Shown here: positions 51,562 to 60,099 of the stretch, piece after piece | Position numbering within the stretch: position 1 is the stretch's first letter | Layout: each line of letters begins with the position of its first letter | Assembly (NCBI GenBank): GCA_025612375.1 | Contig: JAAXKN010000015.1 | Location: forward strand, 1-64,000 | Origin: Ignavibacteria bacterium | GTDB taxonomy: Bacteria > Bacteroidota > Ignavibacteria > Ignavibacteriales > SURF-24 | DNA length: 64,000 nt | Reading direction: 5' to 3' | Program-made: the position numbers and the translations under genes | Notes under the pieces: model-generated | Database searches by the model: none | Seen by the model: the letters and a program-made list of their open reading frames with translations, nothing else | Told to the model about the DNA's origin: nothing

Positions 51562-53608
51562 ATTCAACCTCTAATTTCCCTATAAATTCAACTTCCGTAT
51601 CCGAAGGGAGCTCCGTATAGGAAAGAACTGCTATATCAGGGAAACTTGAATTAATTAATCTGTAGAAATAAGGCCTGATTGTAGCCGATGTAATAAGAAC
51701 AGGAGCGTAGCCAAGCATCCTGAAGTTCTGTATATGTTCTTTGAGAGAATCATTTATGTCGTTCAGCATTTTAGAAGAAAGCCCGAGCGTCTGGACGGCT
51801 TCCTTCTGGTTCTGAAGTGCGCGCGTAATATAATTTTCAACCTTATTGCCGAGAGCAAGGGCGTGAATGATGCCGTTGGCGTCTTTGAACATGTTAGAAA
51901 TTGTGTAGCCCAGAGAATGCCTTACGTATTCAGTAAGCACGTCAATATTTTTTGTTACCTTGCAGTAGTCTATAAGCGACTCAAGAATCTGCACCAGGTC
52001 CTTGATCGGGATAAGTTCTTTAAGGAGGTTCTGCAGGACTTTCTGTATTGTGCCCATTGGCAGAAGGTCGGGGTTAATATCCTCAATTACCGCCGGGTAG
52101 TCTTTCTTCAGGTTTTCAAGCAGGGTTTTAACAGCCTGGCGTGAGAGGATCTTATCGAAGTTCTTCTTCAGGGTTTCCTGCAGGTGTGTCGACAGGACAG
52201 AGATGCTGTCGACAACAGTATAGCCTAAGAGCTCGGCCTTATCTTTTTCCTGTTTAGAGATCCAGAAGCCTTCGAGGTTAAAAGCCGGATCCTGAGTAGG
52301 TATGCCGCTTAAGCCTTCAGTTACGTTGCCCGGATTCATGGCCAGGAAGTGGTCGGTATAAATTTCGTATGCCGAGACAACGTTGCCCTTAATTTTAATT
52401 ATGTACTCGTTTGGGTTAAGCTGCAGGTTGTCTCTTACCCTTACCGGCGGAATTAGTACGCCGTACTCGAGCGCGATATATTTTCTTGTTGAAGAGATCT
52501 TCTGGAACAGGTTACCGCCCTGGTTTTCATCAACGAGTGAAATGAGCCCGTAGCCGATTTCAACTTCAATAGGATCGACCTGCAGGTACTGTTCAACCTT
52601 ATCCTCTGCCGTAGGCTCTGAGATGATCTCCTCGGGAGTCTCAGCCGGAAGGGCAGCCTTTGCGGCATTAGACTTTTTGGTGAAGTATGAGGCAGCTGCA
52701 AGTCCCGAGCCGATTAAAACGAATGGGATTGTAGGCATGCCAGGCACGAGAGCGAACATGAAAACGGCTCCTGAAACCGTTCCCAGAACCCTGGGGTTTG
52801 AAAAAAGCTGCGTTTTCATCTGCGTGTCGAGTGAGGTTCCGGCAGCACTTTTTGTAACAACAAGGCCTGCGGCCGTCGAAACCAGGAGAGCCGGGATCTG
52901 GGAGACCAGGCCGTCGCCGATGGTTAGAATTGTGTAGGACTGCAGTGCGTCTGTAAGCGAGAGCCCTCTTTGGGCAACGCCTATTATAAACCCGCCTATA
53001 ATGTTAATTCCGTTAATAATAAGTCCTGCAACGGCATCTCCTTTAACGAACTTGCTGGCACCGTCCATGGCTCCGTAAAACTCTGCTTCCCTTGAAATGC
53101 CTTCGCGTCTTGCCCTTGCCTCGGCCTCTGTAATAAGGCCGGTGTTCAAATCGGCGTCAATTGCCATCTGTTTACCCGGCATGGCGTCCAAAGTAAAGCG
53201 GGCGGCAACTTCGGAGATTCTGCCGGAACCTTTTACGATAACAACAAACTGGATGATGACGAGTATAATGAATACGATAAAACCCACGACGTAGTTTCCG
53301 CCTACGACGAAGGTGCCGAAAGATTCGATTACCTTTCCGGCGTAGCCTTCAAGGAGAATAAGGCGTGTTGAGCCCATATTAAGTGAAAGGCGGAAAAGCG
53401 TAAGAACAAGCAATAGTCCCGGGAAGACCGAAATGTCCGTCGGCGACTGTATATAAAGCGAAACGATAAGAATGAGCACGGAAAAGGTTATGCTGACAGC
53501 AAGCAGGAAATCCAGCAGGAATGCCGGCAGGGGGATGATCATAAGGCCCAGTATGAGTATCAGGCCGAATGCCAGTATAATGTCGCTATTTTTACCAAAC
53601 CGGTTCAT
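51551..53608 (-). CDS. flhA: Flagellar type III export gate protein FlhA
   Basis: The large export-gate component in the flagellar basal body. It has eight N-terminal membrane helices (first: IILAFGLILILGLMIIPLPAF), the conserved cytoplasmic FHIPEP-type loop (RISEVAARFTLDAMPGKQMA, DADLNTGLITEAEARARR), and a large C-terminal cytoplasmic domain (about 350-685) that docks substrates and chaperones. At 685 residues it is normal. The stop codon overlaps the start of flhF and flhB lies three bases upstream. This order is standard for flagellar, not virulence, export systems. Confidence 0.97.
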   Translation of the reverse strand: MNRFGKNSDIILAFGLILILGLMIIPLPAFLLDFLLAVSITFSVLILIVSLYIQSPTDISVFPGLLLVLTLFRLSLNMGSTRLILLEGYAGKVIESFGTFVVGGNYVVGFIVFIILVIIQFVVIVKGSGRISEVAARFTLDAMPGKQMAIDADLNTGLITEAEARARREGISREAEFYGAMDGASKFVKGDAVAGLIINGINIIGGFIIGVAQRGLSLTDALQSYTILTIGDGLVSQIPALLVSTAAGLVVTKSAAGTSLDTQMKTQLFSNPRVLGTVSGAVFMFALVPGMPTIPFVLIGSGLAAASYFTKKSNAAKAALPAETPEEIISEPTAEDKVEQYLQVDPIEVEIGYGLISLVDENQGGNLFQKISSTRKYIALEYGVLIPPVRVRDNLQLNPNEYIIKIKGNVVSAYEIYTDHFLAMNPGNVTEGLSGIPTQDPAFNLEGFWISKQEKDKAELLGYTVVDSISVLSTHLQETLKKNFDKILSRQAVKTLLENLKKDYPAVIEDINPDLLPMGTIQKVLQNLLKELIPIKDLVQILESLIDYCKVTKNIDVLTEYVRHSLGYTISNMFKDANGIIHALALGNKVENYITRALQNQKEAVQTLGLSSKMLNDINDSLKEHIQNFRMLGYAPVLITSATIRPYFYRLINSSFPDIAVLSYTELPSDTEVEFIGKLEVEYAN

Positions 53609-53611
53609 AGG

Positions 53612-54697
53612 TTAAACAATGCTCTTCTTTTTCTTTTCGTTTTTGACCTTAAAAATGTATGCCAGTATCTGAGCCACGGCCTTAAAGAGTTCAGCCGGAA
53701 TCTCGTCGCCGATTTCACAGTTCTTATAAAGGGCTCGTGCGAGCTGAATGTCTTCGTGCAAAGGAACGCCGTTTTCCGTGGCGACTTTCTTTATTTTCTG
53801 TGCAAGCTCATCCATACCTTTTGCAATAACCTTGGGAGCTGAATCCTTGCCCAGGTCATATTTAAGTGCAACTGCAAAGTGAGTAGGGTTAGTAATGACC
53901 ACGTCTGCCTTCGGCAGCTCTTTCATCATTCTTGCCCTTGCCTGCTTCATCTGTATAGACCTGATCTTGCCTTTTATCTCCGGGTTGCCGTCGCTTTCAC
54001 GCATTTCCTCTTTAACTTCCTGTTTGGTCATCATCATATCCTGCCTGAATTTGTACTTCTGAAAAGCAAAATCCGCGGCTGCAATAAGCGCGTAGCACAA
54101 GGAAACCTTCCACAGGAGCGTATAGGCCGCCTCAATCATAAAGTTTACCAGGTCGTCGATCTGGTAGTTGACCAGCCCGATGGCAGAGAGTATAAAATCC
54201 TTAAGAACCCAGTATGTAAAAAGACCCACAACAATAAGCTTAAGAAGCGACTTCCCCACTTCAACGATCGACCTTGAGGAGAAGAACAGGCTCTTAAGGT
54301 TTGTTACAGGGTTAAACTTTGAAAACTTGGGTGCCAGTGCCTGAGGGCTGAAGCGGAAGCCGATCTGCCCGTAGCTGGCTATAACAGCAACTGCAACGAG
54401 CCCTCCGAATATGGGGCCGAGCGTTGCGATAAAAAAACTAATTCCTTTATAGGCATATTCGGAAATCTGGTCCTTCTCGAGCGTCAGTTTATCCAGGCCG
54501 CCGAAAATGCTGATTGCCATGGTGCTTATATTTTCACCAAGATGCCTGTGCATCATAAAAACCAGGAGAAGCCCCGCAGAAAACACCGCAAAGGAGTTGA
54601 TCTCGATGCTTTTTGCTACCTGCCCTTTTTGCCTCGAGTCGCCGAGCTTTTTACTCGAGGCTTGTTCGGTTTTTTCCTGTCCGTCCGCTTCAGCCAT
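53612..54697 (-). CDS. flhB: Flagellar export switch protein FlhB
   Basis: Controls substrate switching from rod/hook to filament export. It has four N-terminal membrane helices and a cytoplasmic domain with the autocleavage motif NPTH in VVITNPTHFAVALKY. The basic KMKQARARMMKELP-type region lies before it. At 361 residues it is normal. Six bases separate it from fliR and three from flhA. Confidence 0.96.
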   Translation of the reverse strand: MAEADGQEKTEQASSKKLGDSRQKGQVAKSIEINSFAVFSAGLLLVFMMHRHLGENISTMAISIFGGLDKLTLEKDQISEYAYKGISFFIATLGPIFGGLVAVAVIASYGQIGFRFSPQALAPKFSKFNPVTNLKSLFFSSRSIVEVGKSLLKLIVVGLFTYWVLKDFILSAIGLVNYQIDDLVNFMIEAAYTLLWKVSLCYALIAAADFAFQKYKFRQDMMMTKQEVKEEMRESDGNPEIKGKIRSIQMKQARARMMKELPKADVVITNPTHFAVALKYDLGKDSAPKVIAKGMDELAQKIKKVATENGVPLHEDIQLARALYKNCEIGDEIPAELFKAVAQILAYIFKVKNEKKKKSIV

Positions 54698-54703
54698 ATC
54701 GTG

Positions 54704-55480
54704 CTAACTTCCCATTGCTTTTATCAGGTCGTAGAGACTGTTTTCATAGCTTTCCATTATGCCTTTGAAAAAATACATATAAATGGGCAGAACGAAAATT
54801 AAAAGAAGGAGGCCTATACCTATCTTCAACGGCTGCGTAACAAAGTAAATCTGCATCTGGGGTATAATCCTGGCTAAAATGCCTTCTGCCAGATGGACAA
54901 GAAAAAAGGATACCATTACGGGAGAGGCAATTTTAACCGCAATAACAAAGACGGATGCCGTATACCTGATAAAAATGTCAAATGCCGGCTGAGTAAGTGT
55001 GTACTTCCCGAGGGGAATTATCCTGAAGGAAGATACAACTGCCCTAATTATGTAATGGTGCCCGTTTATTAAAAAGAAAATCAGTATTGCAAATACGTTT
55101 AACACTTCGCCGATAACGTTGCTCTCGGTTTCCTGAAGAGGGTTAAGAGCGCTGGCCATATTAAGACCCATGTCGTTTCCGATGAGCATACCAGCAAAAG
55201 AGAAGCCGTAGAAGACCAGGTTCAGGCTGAAGCCTATTATGAGTCCTGTTACCACTTCCTTAAGGCCGTAGAAGGCCAGGTTAAAGAGGTCCGGTTCAAT
55301 CTGTATTTTTGCCGTGTTCAGCGTCAGGAACGTAATATAAGCTATGATTCCGGCCAGGAATACCTTTGCAATTGCGGGGAAAGCCTGGTTGCCGAAAATG
55401 GGAGCCGTTCCAAAGACCGCAATAATCCTTAAGAATATCAGGAAAGTAATTACAAAGTCATTTACCAGTATGTCGGTCAT
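54704..55480 (-). CDS. fliR: Flagellar export protein FliR
   Basis: An export-gate membrane protein that packs with FliP and FliQ. It has about six hydrophobic helices, with VTGLIIGFSLNLVFYGFSFAG and GMLIGNDMGLNMASALNPL typical of the family. At 258 residues it is normal. Its start overlaps the fliQ stop by four bases, so translation is coupled. Confidence 0.95.
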   Translation of the reverse strand: MTDILVNDFVITFLIFLRIIAVFGTAPIFGNQAFPAIAKVFLAGIIAYITFLTLNTAKIQIEPDLFNLAFYGLKEVVTGLIIGFSLNLVFYGFSFAGMLIGNDMGLNMASALNPLQETESNVIGEVLNVFAILIFFLINGHHYIIRAVVSSFRIIPLGKYTLTQPAFDIFIRYTASVFVIAVKIASPVMVSFFLVHLAEGILARIIPQMQIYFVTQPLKIGIGLLLLIFVLPIYMYFFKGIMESYENSLYDLIKAMGS

Positions 55481-55746
55481 TTTACCACAGTACTGAACAT
55501 GTTGACGAGCCTGAGCGTAATAGCTATCATTTTATCCATCATCCAGGGCAGAAGCAGTATAATTGCGACCGCGGTGACGAGTATTTTGGGAACAAAAGTC
55601 AGCGTTGCCTCCTGGATTGAGGTTGCAGCCTGGAAGATAGAAATAAAGATACCGACCAGGAGCGAAATGCCCAGAATCGGCAGTAAAATTATAAATGTTG
55701 TATAAAATACGTCTGTCAGTATTTCTACTATCAGTTCTTCTGTCAT
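55477..55746 (-). CDS. fliQ: Flagellar export protein FliQ
   Basis: An 89-residue, two-helix export-gate protein. The pattern is FYTTFIILLPILGISLLVGIF, then QAATSIQEATLTFVPKI and a second helix, ending MIAITLRLVNMF. It overlaps fliP by one base and fliR by four. Confidence 0.95.
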   Translation of the reverse strand: MTEELIVEILTDVFYTTFIILLPILGISLLVGIFISIFQAATSIQEATLTFVPKILVTAVAIILLLPWMMDKMIAITLRLVNMFSTVVK

Positions 55747-56504
55747 TATCCAAAACTCCTTACTACAGATCCGATAATTAAATTCCAGCCGTCGACCAGT
55801 ATGAACAAAAGAATCTTAAACGGGAGCGAGACGAGCATCGGGGGCAGCATCATCATACCCATACTCATCAGCACGCTTGAGACTATCATGTCCACCATCA
55901 AAAACGGGATAAAGAGGAAAAAACCTATAATAAAGCCCGCTCTAAGTTCGCTGATTGCAAAAGCCGGGACGAGGACGTATGTGGGCAGGTCCTGTCTTGT
56001 CCTCGGGCGTTCGAGGTGAGAAAGCCCCAGGAAAAGCTCCAGGTCGGCATCTCTTACGTTTCTGAACATAAACTCTCTTATAGGCTCAATGCCCTTGTCG
56101 TATGCAGCCTCCATGGTCATTTTGCCGTCCATGTAAGGCTTAATGGCGTCATTGTTTACTTTTGTCCATGTAGGTGCCATGATAAAAAACGTTATAAAGA
56201 GCGCCACGCCTGCAAGCATCTGCGAAGGGGGCATCTGCTGAGTGCCGAGTGCGGTCTTAAGAAAATGGAACACAATGATCAGCCTCAGGTAAGAGGTGGT
56301 CATAATCATTATTGAAGGAGCAAGCGACAGCACTGTAAGGAGGATCAGCATCTGCATTGTCACAGATACGTCCTTCGGGCTGTCAGCCGTTCCGACGTCA
56401 ATTCCTATTTTAGGCAGCGGAATGGTCTTAGCCTGGGCAAAACTTACGTCACTGAATAAAGAAAGTGTAATGAAGAGGAGAACTACAGCAGTAAAAACTT
56501 TCAT
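55746..56504 (-). CDS. fliP: Flagellar export protein FliP
   Basis: Core of the export gate. It has a cleavable signal peptide (VVLLFITLSLFSDVSFAQA), then helices with SLAPSIMIMTTSYLRLIIVF and the family stretch FLGLSHLERPRTRQDLPTYVLVPAFAISELR, and the closing MGMMMLPPMLVSLPFKILLF. At 252 residues it is normal. Overlaps fliO by four bases. Confidence 0.96.
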   Translation of the reverse strand: MKVFTAVVLLFITLSLFSDVSFAQAKTIPLPKIGIDVGTADSPKDVSVTMQMLILLTVLSLAPSIMIMTTSYLRLIIVFHFLKTALGTQQMPPSQMLAGVALFITFFIMAPTWTKVNNDAIKPYMDGKMTMEAAYDKGIEPIREFMFRNVRDADLELFLGLSHLERPRTRQDLPTYVLVPAFAISELRAGFIIGFFLFIPFLMVDMIVSSVLMSMGMMMLPPMLVSLPFKILLFILVDGWNLIIGSVVRSFG

Positions 56505-56863
56505 TTCATACCCAAATTTTTTTTCAATATCTCAACAAAATTATCCTTAAAGTTGTCTTTGAAATCGTTTCTGGCAGTCTCTTCTTCAACCAGCCGTGCT
56601 GTTACCGAGCTGTTGAGTTCCTGCAAAAGATTAATCGAGTTGTCGCTTACGCCAAGAACCAGTACCTTGTCGTGCACCTGAACCACCTGAATGTACTTTT
56701 TAGGCAGTATCATCTGGGTGCTGAGCACCTTTATTTTTACTAATTTTTTTGTACTTTTATCAAACGTAAAGAAATATTTCCTGGCCAGGTAGAGTGTTCC
56801 GTACATGAGTCCCAGGATTAAGATCAGCAGAAAAATTATTTTTAATATATTCCAGAATTCCAT
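56501..56863 (-). CDS. fliO: Flagellar assembly protein FliO-like
   Basis: One N-terminal membrane helix (ILKIIFLLILILGLMYGTLYLA) followed by a FliO-type small beta domain (VKIKVLSTQMILPKKYIQVVQV, KVLVLGVSDNSINLLQEL). FliO helps FliP assemble. At 120 residues it is normal. Sequence conservation of FliO is low; position between fliN and fliP supports the call. Overlaps fliP by four bases and follows fliN by one. Confidence 0.88.
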   Translation of the reverse strand: MEFWNILKIIFLLILILGLMYGTLYLARKYFFTFDKSTKKLVKIKVLSTQMILPKKYIQVVQVHDKVLVLGVSDNSINLLQELNSSVTARLVEEETARNDFKDNFKDNFVEILKKNLGMK

Positions 56864-56864
56864 T

Positions 56865-57239
56865 TCAGGACAGTCCTTTTAACCTGTCGTTTGAGTCGAC
56901 GAGGTTTGTAATTCTAATACCGAAGTGCTTGTCGATAACCACCACTTCGCCCTCGGCAATTTTCTTATTGTTAACAAAAATGTCTACGGGCTCGCTTGCC
57001 AGCTTATCGAGTTCAATTACGTAGCCTCTTTCGAGCTCAAGAATGTCTTTAATGAGCATCTGCGTGCGTCCGAGCTCAATGTAAACGCTAAGCTGGAGGT
57101 CCTTTAAGAATTCAAGCTTTTCATTCTGCACAGGGCTGCGGTTATTGGATTCATCAAATTCAGTAAAATCAGCCACGCCGCCGGTAATCTGATCTCCTGA
57201 GATCTGTTCGAATTCGCTTAGTATGTCGTCAGCAGACAT
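56865..57239 (-). CDS. fliN: Flagellar C-ring protein FliN
   Basis: Part of the switch complex in the C-ring. The C-terminal SpoA domain is clear: [42 protein letters not shown], then [19 protein letters not shown]. The N-terminal 40 residues are acidic and disordered. 69 bases separate it from fliM, with a hairpin at 57282-57303 in the gap. A GGAGAAG site precedes its ATG. Confidence 0.95.
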   Translation of the reverse strand: MSADDILSEFEQISGDQITGGVADFTEFDESNNRSPVQNEKLEFLKDLQLSVYIELGRTQMLIKDILELERGYVIELDKLASEPVDIFVNNKKIAEGEVVVIDKHFGIRITNLVDSNDRLKGLS

Positions 57240-57281
57240 TTTCTTCTCCGTTTATATTCTCTTTTTATAATCAATAGTCTG

Positions 57282-57303
57282 ATCGCTTCCTTCGGGGAGC
57301 GAT
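57282..57303 (-). other. Intra-operon hairpin in the fliM-fliN gap
   Basis: A short perfect-looking stem, ATCGCT(C)CC/GG(A)AGCGAT, with a four-base CGAA loop on the transcribed strand (TTCG on the other). It starts six bases after the fliM stop. On the operon strand no T-run follows, so it is more likely a processing or translation-tuning structure than a terminator. Confidence 0.55.
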
Positions 57304-57308
57304 TTTAT

Positions 57309-58292
57309 TTAAATACTTTCTTTATTTTCAACTTTGCGCGTAATTTTCACCGCCTTGTGGCCGTTTACCGTTCCGGGCAGTCCCATAAATATAACCCTGT
57401 CGGCCACTTTAATCTTAAGCTCGTCGCCTATTATTTTATTGGTTCTCAGAATGTCGCCAATTTCCAGGTGCATCAGGTCATCGACAGAGATTGATGTTTT
57501 GCCGAATTCCACGGCCAGGTTAAGTGAAGTTTTCTGGAGGTGCTGGTTAAGAATATTCCTGGCTGTAGTGCCGTTATATTTAACGGGTCTGATTGAAGAG
57601 AGCTTCTGGTTCGACATTTTAGATAATATTGTGTCGAAGGCAAACGTGGCAAAGCAGATATTCATAAGGTACGACTGCTCGCCTATAAAAATTTCAAATG
57701 ATATAAGAAGAACGCTTTCGCTCTGTGAAGTGATCTGTGCGAAATCGATATCGGGTTCGAAGCGTTCGACTTCAAAATCGTATTCCCCTATAATCTGCCA
57801 TGCCTTTTTAAGATCCACCATGATCTTTTCAACGATCATAAAGAGCACTTTCTGCTCGATTGGGGTAATGATCTTGGACTGTTTAGTACCCATTCCGTTG
57901 CCGCCCAGGAGGCGGTCGACTAATGCAAGAGCCAGTTCGGGGCTTAATTCAAGAATGCCCTTTATGTCAGTATCCTTTATTTCAAATGTAAACAAGCAGG
58001 CTGGATTTGAGACCGAAAGCACGTATTCGGAATAGTAGATCTGGTCGACCGAGATAACGTTAATATTTACAATGGCCTGCAGCTTTGAAAGGAGGAAAGA
58101 GCTAAGGCTTTCGGAAAAGTTTTCATGGATGTTGCGTATAGTTCTGAGCTGGTTTTTGGAAATTCTGTTCGGGAGCCTGAAGTCAAAGGGAATTGCCTCC
58201 TTTTCAGGCACAGATGCCGGGGACTGTTCCCCGCCGGTCTTCATCTTATTAAGAAGCTGATCGATTTCCTGCTGTGATAAAACTTCTGCCAT
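57309..58292 (-). CDS. fliM: Flagellar switch protein FliM
   Basis: C-ring protein that binds phosphorylated CheY and sets rotation direction. The N-terminal LSQQEIDQLLNKMKTG is the CheY-binding peptide (EIDALL type). Middle domain: FDFRLPNRISKNQLRTIRNIHENFS. The C-terminal SpoA domain begins at about 250. At 327 residues it is normal. 20 bases lie between it and fliL. Confidence 0.96.
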   Translation of the reverse strand: MAEVLSQQEIDQLLNKMKTGGEQSPASVPEKEAIPFDFRLPNRISKNQLRTIRNIHENFSESLSSFLLSKLQAIVNINVISVDQIYYSEYVLSVSNPACLFTFEIKDTDIKGILELSPELALALVDRLLGGNGMGTKQSKIITPIEQKVLFMIVEKIMVDLKKAWQIIGEYDFEVERFEPDIDFAQITSQSESVLLISFEIFIGEQSYLMNICFATFAFDTILSKMSNQKLSSIRPVKYNGTTARNILNQHLQKTSLNLAVEFGKTSISVDDLMHLEIGDILRTNKIIGDELKIKVADRVIFMGLPGTVNGHKAVKITRKVENKESI

Positions 58293-58312
58293 AGCTCTTC
58301 GGGTTTATAAAC

Positions 58313-58855
58313 TTATTGGATAATAAATTTGCTGAAAAATATATTGTTGATCCTTATGTCGGGAACGCGCGACTTAAGTGTTTTAATAATCTCTGTCTTA
58401 ACTGTATCCCTGTAGGCAATGCTGCTTAACTGTGGGACAGTTTTGCTTGCAAGCGTGGTATTGACCACATCCTGAATGATCACTTTTTTTTCTTCAAATT
58501 TCTTTTTTGCTTCCTCAGCTTCTTTTTCCCCGGCAGCGATGCCGAAACCGACTGAAGTAAGGAGGAGTCTCTGGCCGTTTGTGCCTGCCGGATTTACAAT
58601 CAGGTCCTCTATGGTCTCAATCGGGCCCGTCTGAATGGAAGAAGTGCTGGCTTCTCCGGTTACTTCGGTTTTCCCTTTATTAGAATCGGAGGCGCTGGCT
58701 TCCTTATCCTTTTTACTCATAAGGATATTAGCCGTAACAAAATAGACCACCACAAGCTGTACAATAAATACAGGAAGGCCTATTATTAATACTTTTGGGT
58801 TTATTCCCCCTTTTTTAGGGGTCGGTATTGCTGAAGGATCCAGTTCTTTTTCCAT
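58313..58855 (-). CDS. fliL: Flagellar basal-body protein FliL
   Basis: Single-span membrane protein near the stator. A cytoplasmic Lys/Pro-rich start (DPSAIPTPKKGGINPK) leads into one helix (VLIIGLPVFIVQLVVVYFVTA). The periplasmic stomatin-like domain contains EDLIVNPAGTNGQRLLLTSVGF and ends in an amphipathic DIRINNIFFSKFIIQ. First gene of the flagellar operon. The 296-base region upstream (58856-59151) is the likely promoter area, but no clear sigma-28 or sigma-54 site could be read. Confidence 0.92.
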   Translation of the reverse strand: MEKELDPSAIPTPKKGGINPKVLIIGLPVFIVQLVVVYFVTANILMSKKDKEASASDSNKGKTEVTGEASTSSIQTGPIETIEDLIVNPAGTNGQRLLLTSVGFGIAAGEKEAEEAKKKFEEKKVIIQDVVNTTLASKTVPQLSSIAYRDTVKTEIIKTLKSRVPDIRINNIFFSKFIIQ

Positions 58856-59169
58856 TTTTTAATCTGTTTTTGCCATATTGTATGGCTATACGCATTCAAT
58901 AGATATGCCATTTGCCCTTGGGGGTGCAATTCTCAGTATTTGTGCTTATTTCCCCCATTTAGGGCAAAAAAGAGTGCCCATTATTGGTTACTATTGAACA
59001 GTTGGTTATTTGTAAGTAGATGCCTCCGGGAGCGCCTGCCCGGAAATTCAATACGGGTAAAAACTAGTAGTTTGAATATTCCTGTTGAATTTGGGAAATT
59101 GGAATTAAAGGTGACAACCGCTAAATTAAGACCTTAATTTCAAAACATTTAATGGGACAGAAATCCTGG

Positions 59170-60000
59170 ATGAAAGGAAAGTTATTATTTGTCCTTTTTG
59201 CGGTTTTCTTAAGCCTGCTTTTGGGATGCAGAACCGGATTTGTTGAAAGAAACAGACCTGAAAAGATTCTTCAGGAAGGGGATTGGCTTTCTTACCACAC
59301 AAAACATTTTGATTTTTACTACCGCCCGGGCTCAAAAAGTGAAGGAAGAATTAAACTGATTGCAAACAGGCAGGAAAATAATTACCTCGACATCTTGAAC
59401 CAGATGCACCTGCATGACCATAATTTCAGGGCAATTTACTTCATTTTCAGCAGTTTTGACGAGTATGACGATATAACTGACGCGGGGCAGTTCGGAAACG
59501 GGCATGAAATCGGGAATTACGACGCAATTTACGGTGTGGACGGATATTCCCTTTCCAATATTATGGGAAAGCATGAGCTGACCCATTTTATTGTGGACAA
59601 GTTTTTCGGAGCAGGCGCAAGAGGCCCCTATAAATGGATCATATCTGAGGGCTTGGCAGTCTGGACAGAGGACAGCTGGGACGGGATGGATCTTTATGAG
59701 TTTGCGCGCCTCAGGATTGCCGAAGGCGACATTTCGACCCCATTTGAAATAATCCGCAACGATGAAACAGGTAATATACTGAGGAATTCGTACGCCATGG
59801 CCGGGGCTTTTACGAAATATATGATCTCAACCTACGGAATTGCAAAATATATAAGGCTTTATCAGCAGGGTAAGGGTCTCGAGGTCTTTGACCAGATATA
59901 TGGGATGAGCTTATCGGACATGAATAACCAGTTTTTAACTTTTCTAACCAGTGAAAACCCGGAGCTGAAGGTGGGCGGCGTGAGGCAAACCGGGCCTTAA
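59170..60000 (+). CDS. Lipoprotein with gluzincin (peptidase MA-like) zinc protease domain
   Basis: The ATG at 59170 gives a classic lipoprotein leader (MKGKLLFVLFAVFLSLLLGC); ATG 59152 would add six residues. Zinc ligands are likely His135 and His139 in HELTH, and Glu160 in the following SEGLAVWTED, the HExxH...E spacing of peptidase MA-like gluzincins. GRIKLIANRQENNYLDILNQM and the ALFY-like strands fit the family. Surface or periplasmic location is inferred from the lipobox. Divergent from the flagellar operon. Substrate unknown. Confidence 0.82.
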   Translation: MKGKLLFVLFAVFLSLLLGCRTGFVERNRPEKILQEGDWLSYHTKHFDFYYRPGSKSEGRIKLIANRQENNYLDILNQMHLHDHNFRAIYFIFSSFDEYDDITDAGQFGNGHEIGNYDAIYGVDGYSLSNIMGKHELTHFIVDKFFGAGARGPYKWIISEGLAVWTEDSWDGMDLYEFARLRIAEGDISTPFEIIRNDETGNILRNSYAMAGAFTKYMISTYGIAKYIRLYQQGKGLEVFDQIYGMSLSDMNNQFLTFLTSENPELKVGGVRQTGP

Positions 60001-60043
60001 TGGAAAAAGCCCAAAATGTTTTAATCCGTCTTTATTTTTCAAT

Positions 60044-60079
60044 AAAAAAGCCCTTGAAGAGTGAATTTTCAAGGGCTTT
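60044..60079. terminator. Bidirectional terminator between the gluzincin lipoprotein and propeller genes
   Basis: AAAGCCCTTGAA pairs with TTCAAGGGCTTT around about nine bases, with A-rich and T-rich flanks. It lies between convergent genes. Confidence 0.88.
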
Positions 60080-60099
60080 GAATTAAATATCGCCTGATG

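Noticed and set aside
49523..58855. Non-flagellar type III secretion system
   Set aside because: FliL, FliM with CheY-binding peptide, FliO, FlhF and FlhG are flagellum-specific and no injectisome genes are present.
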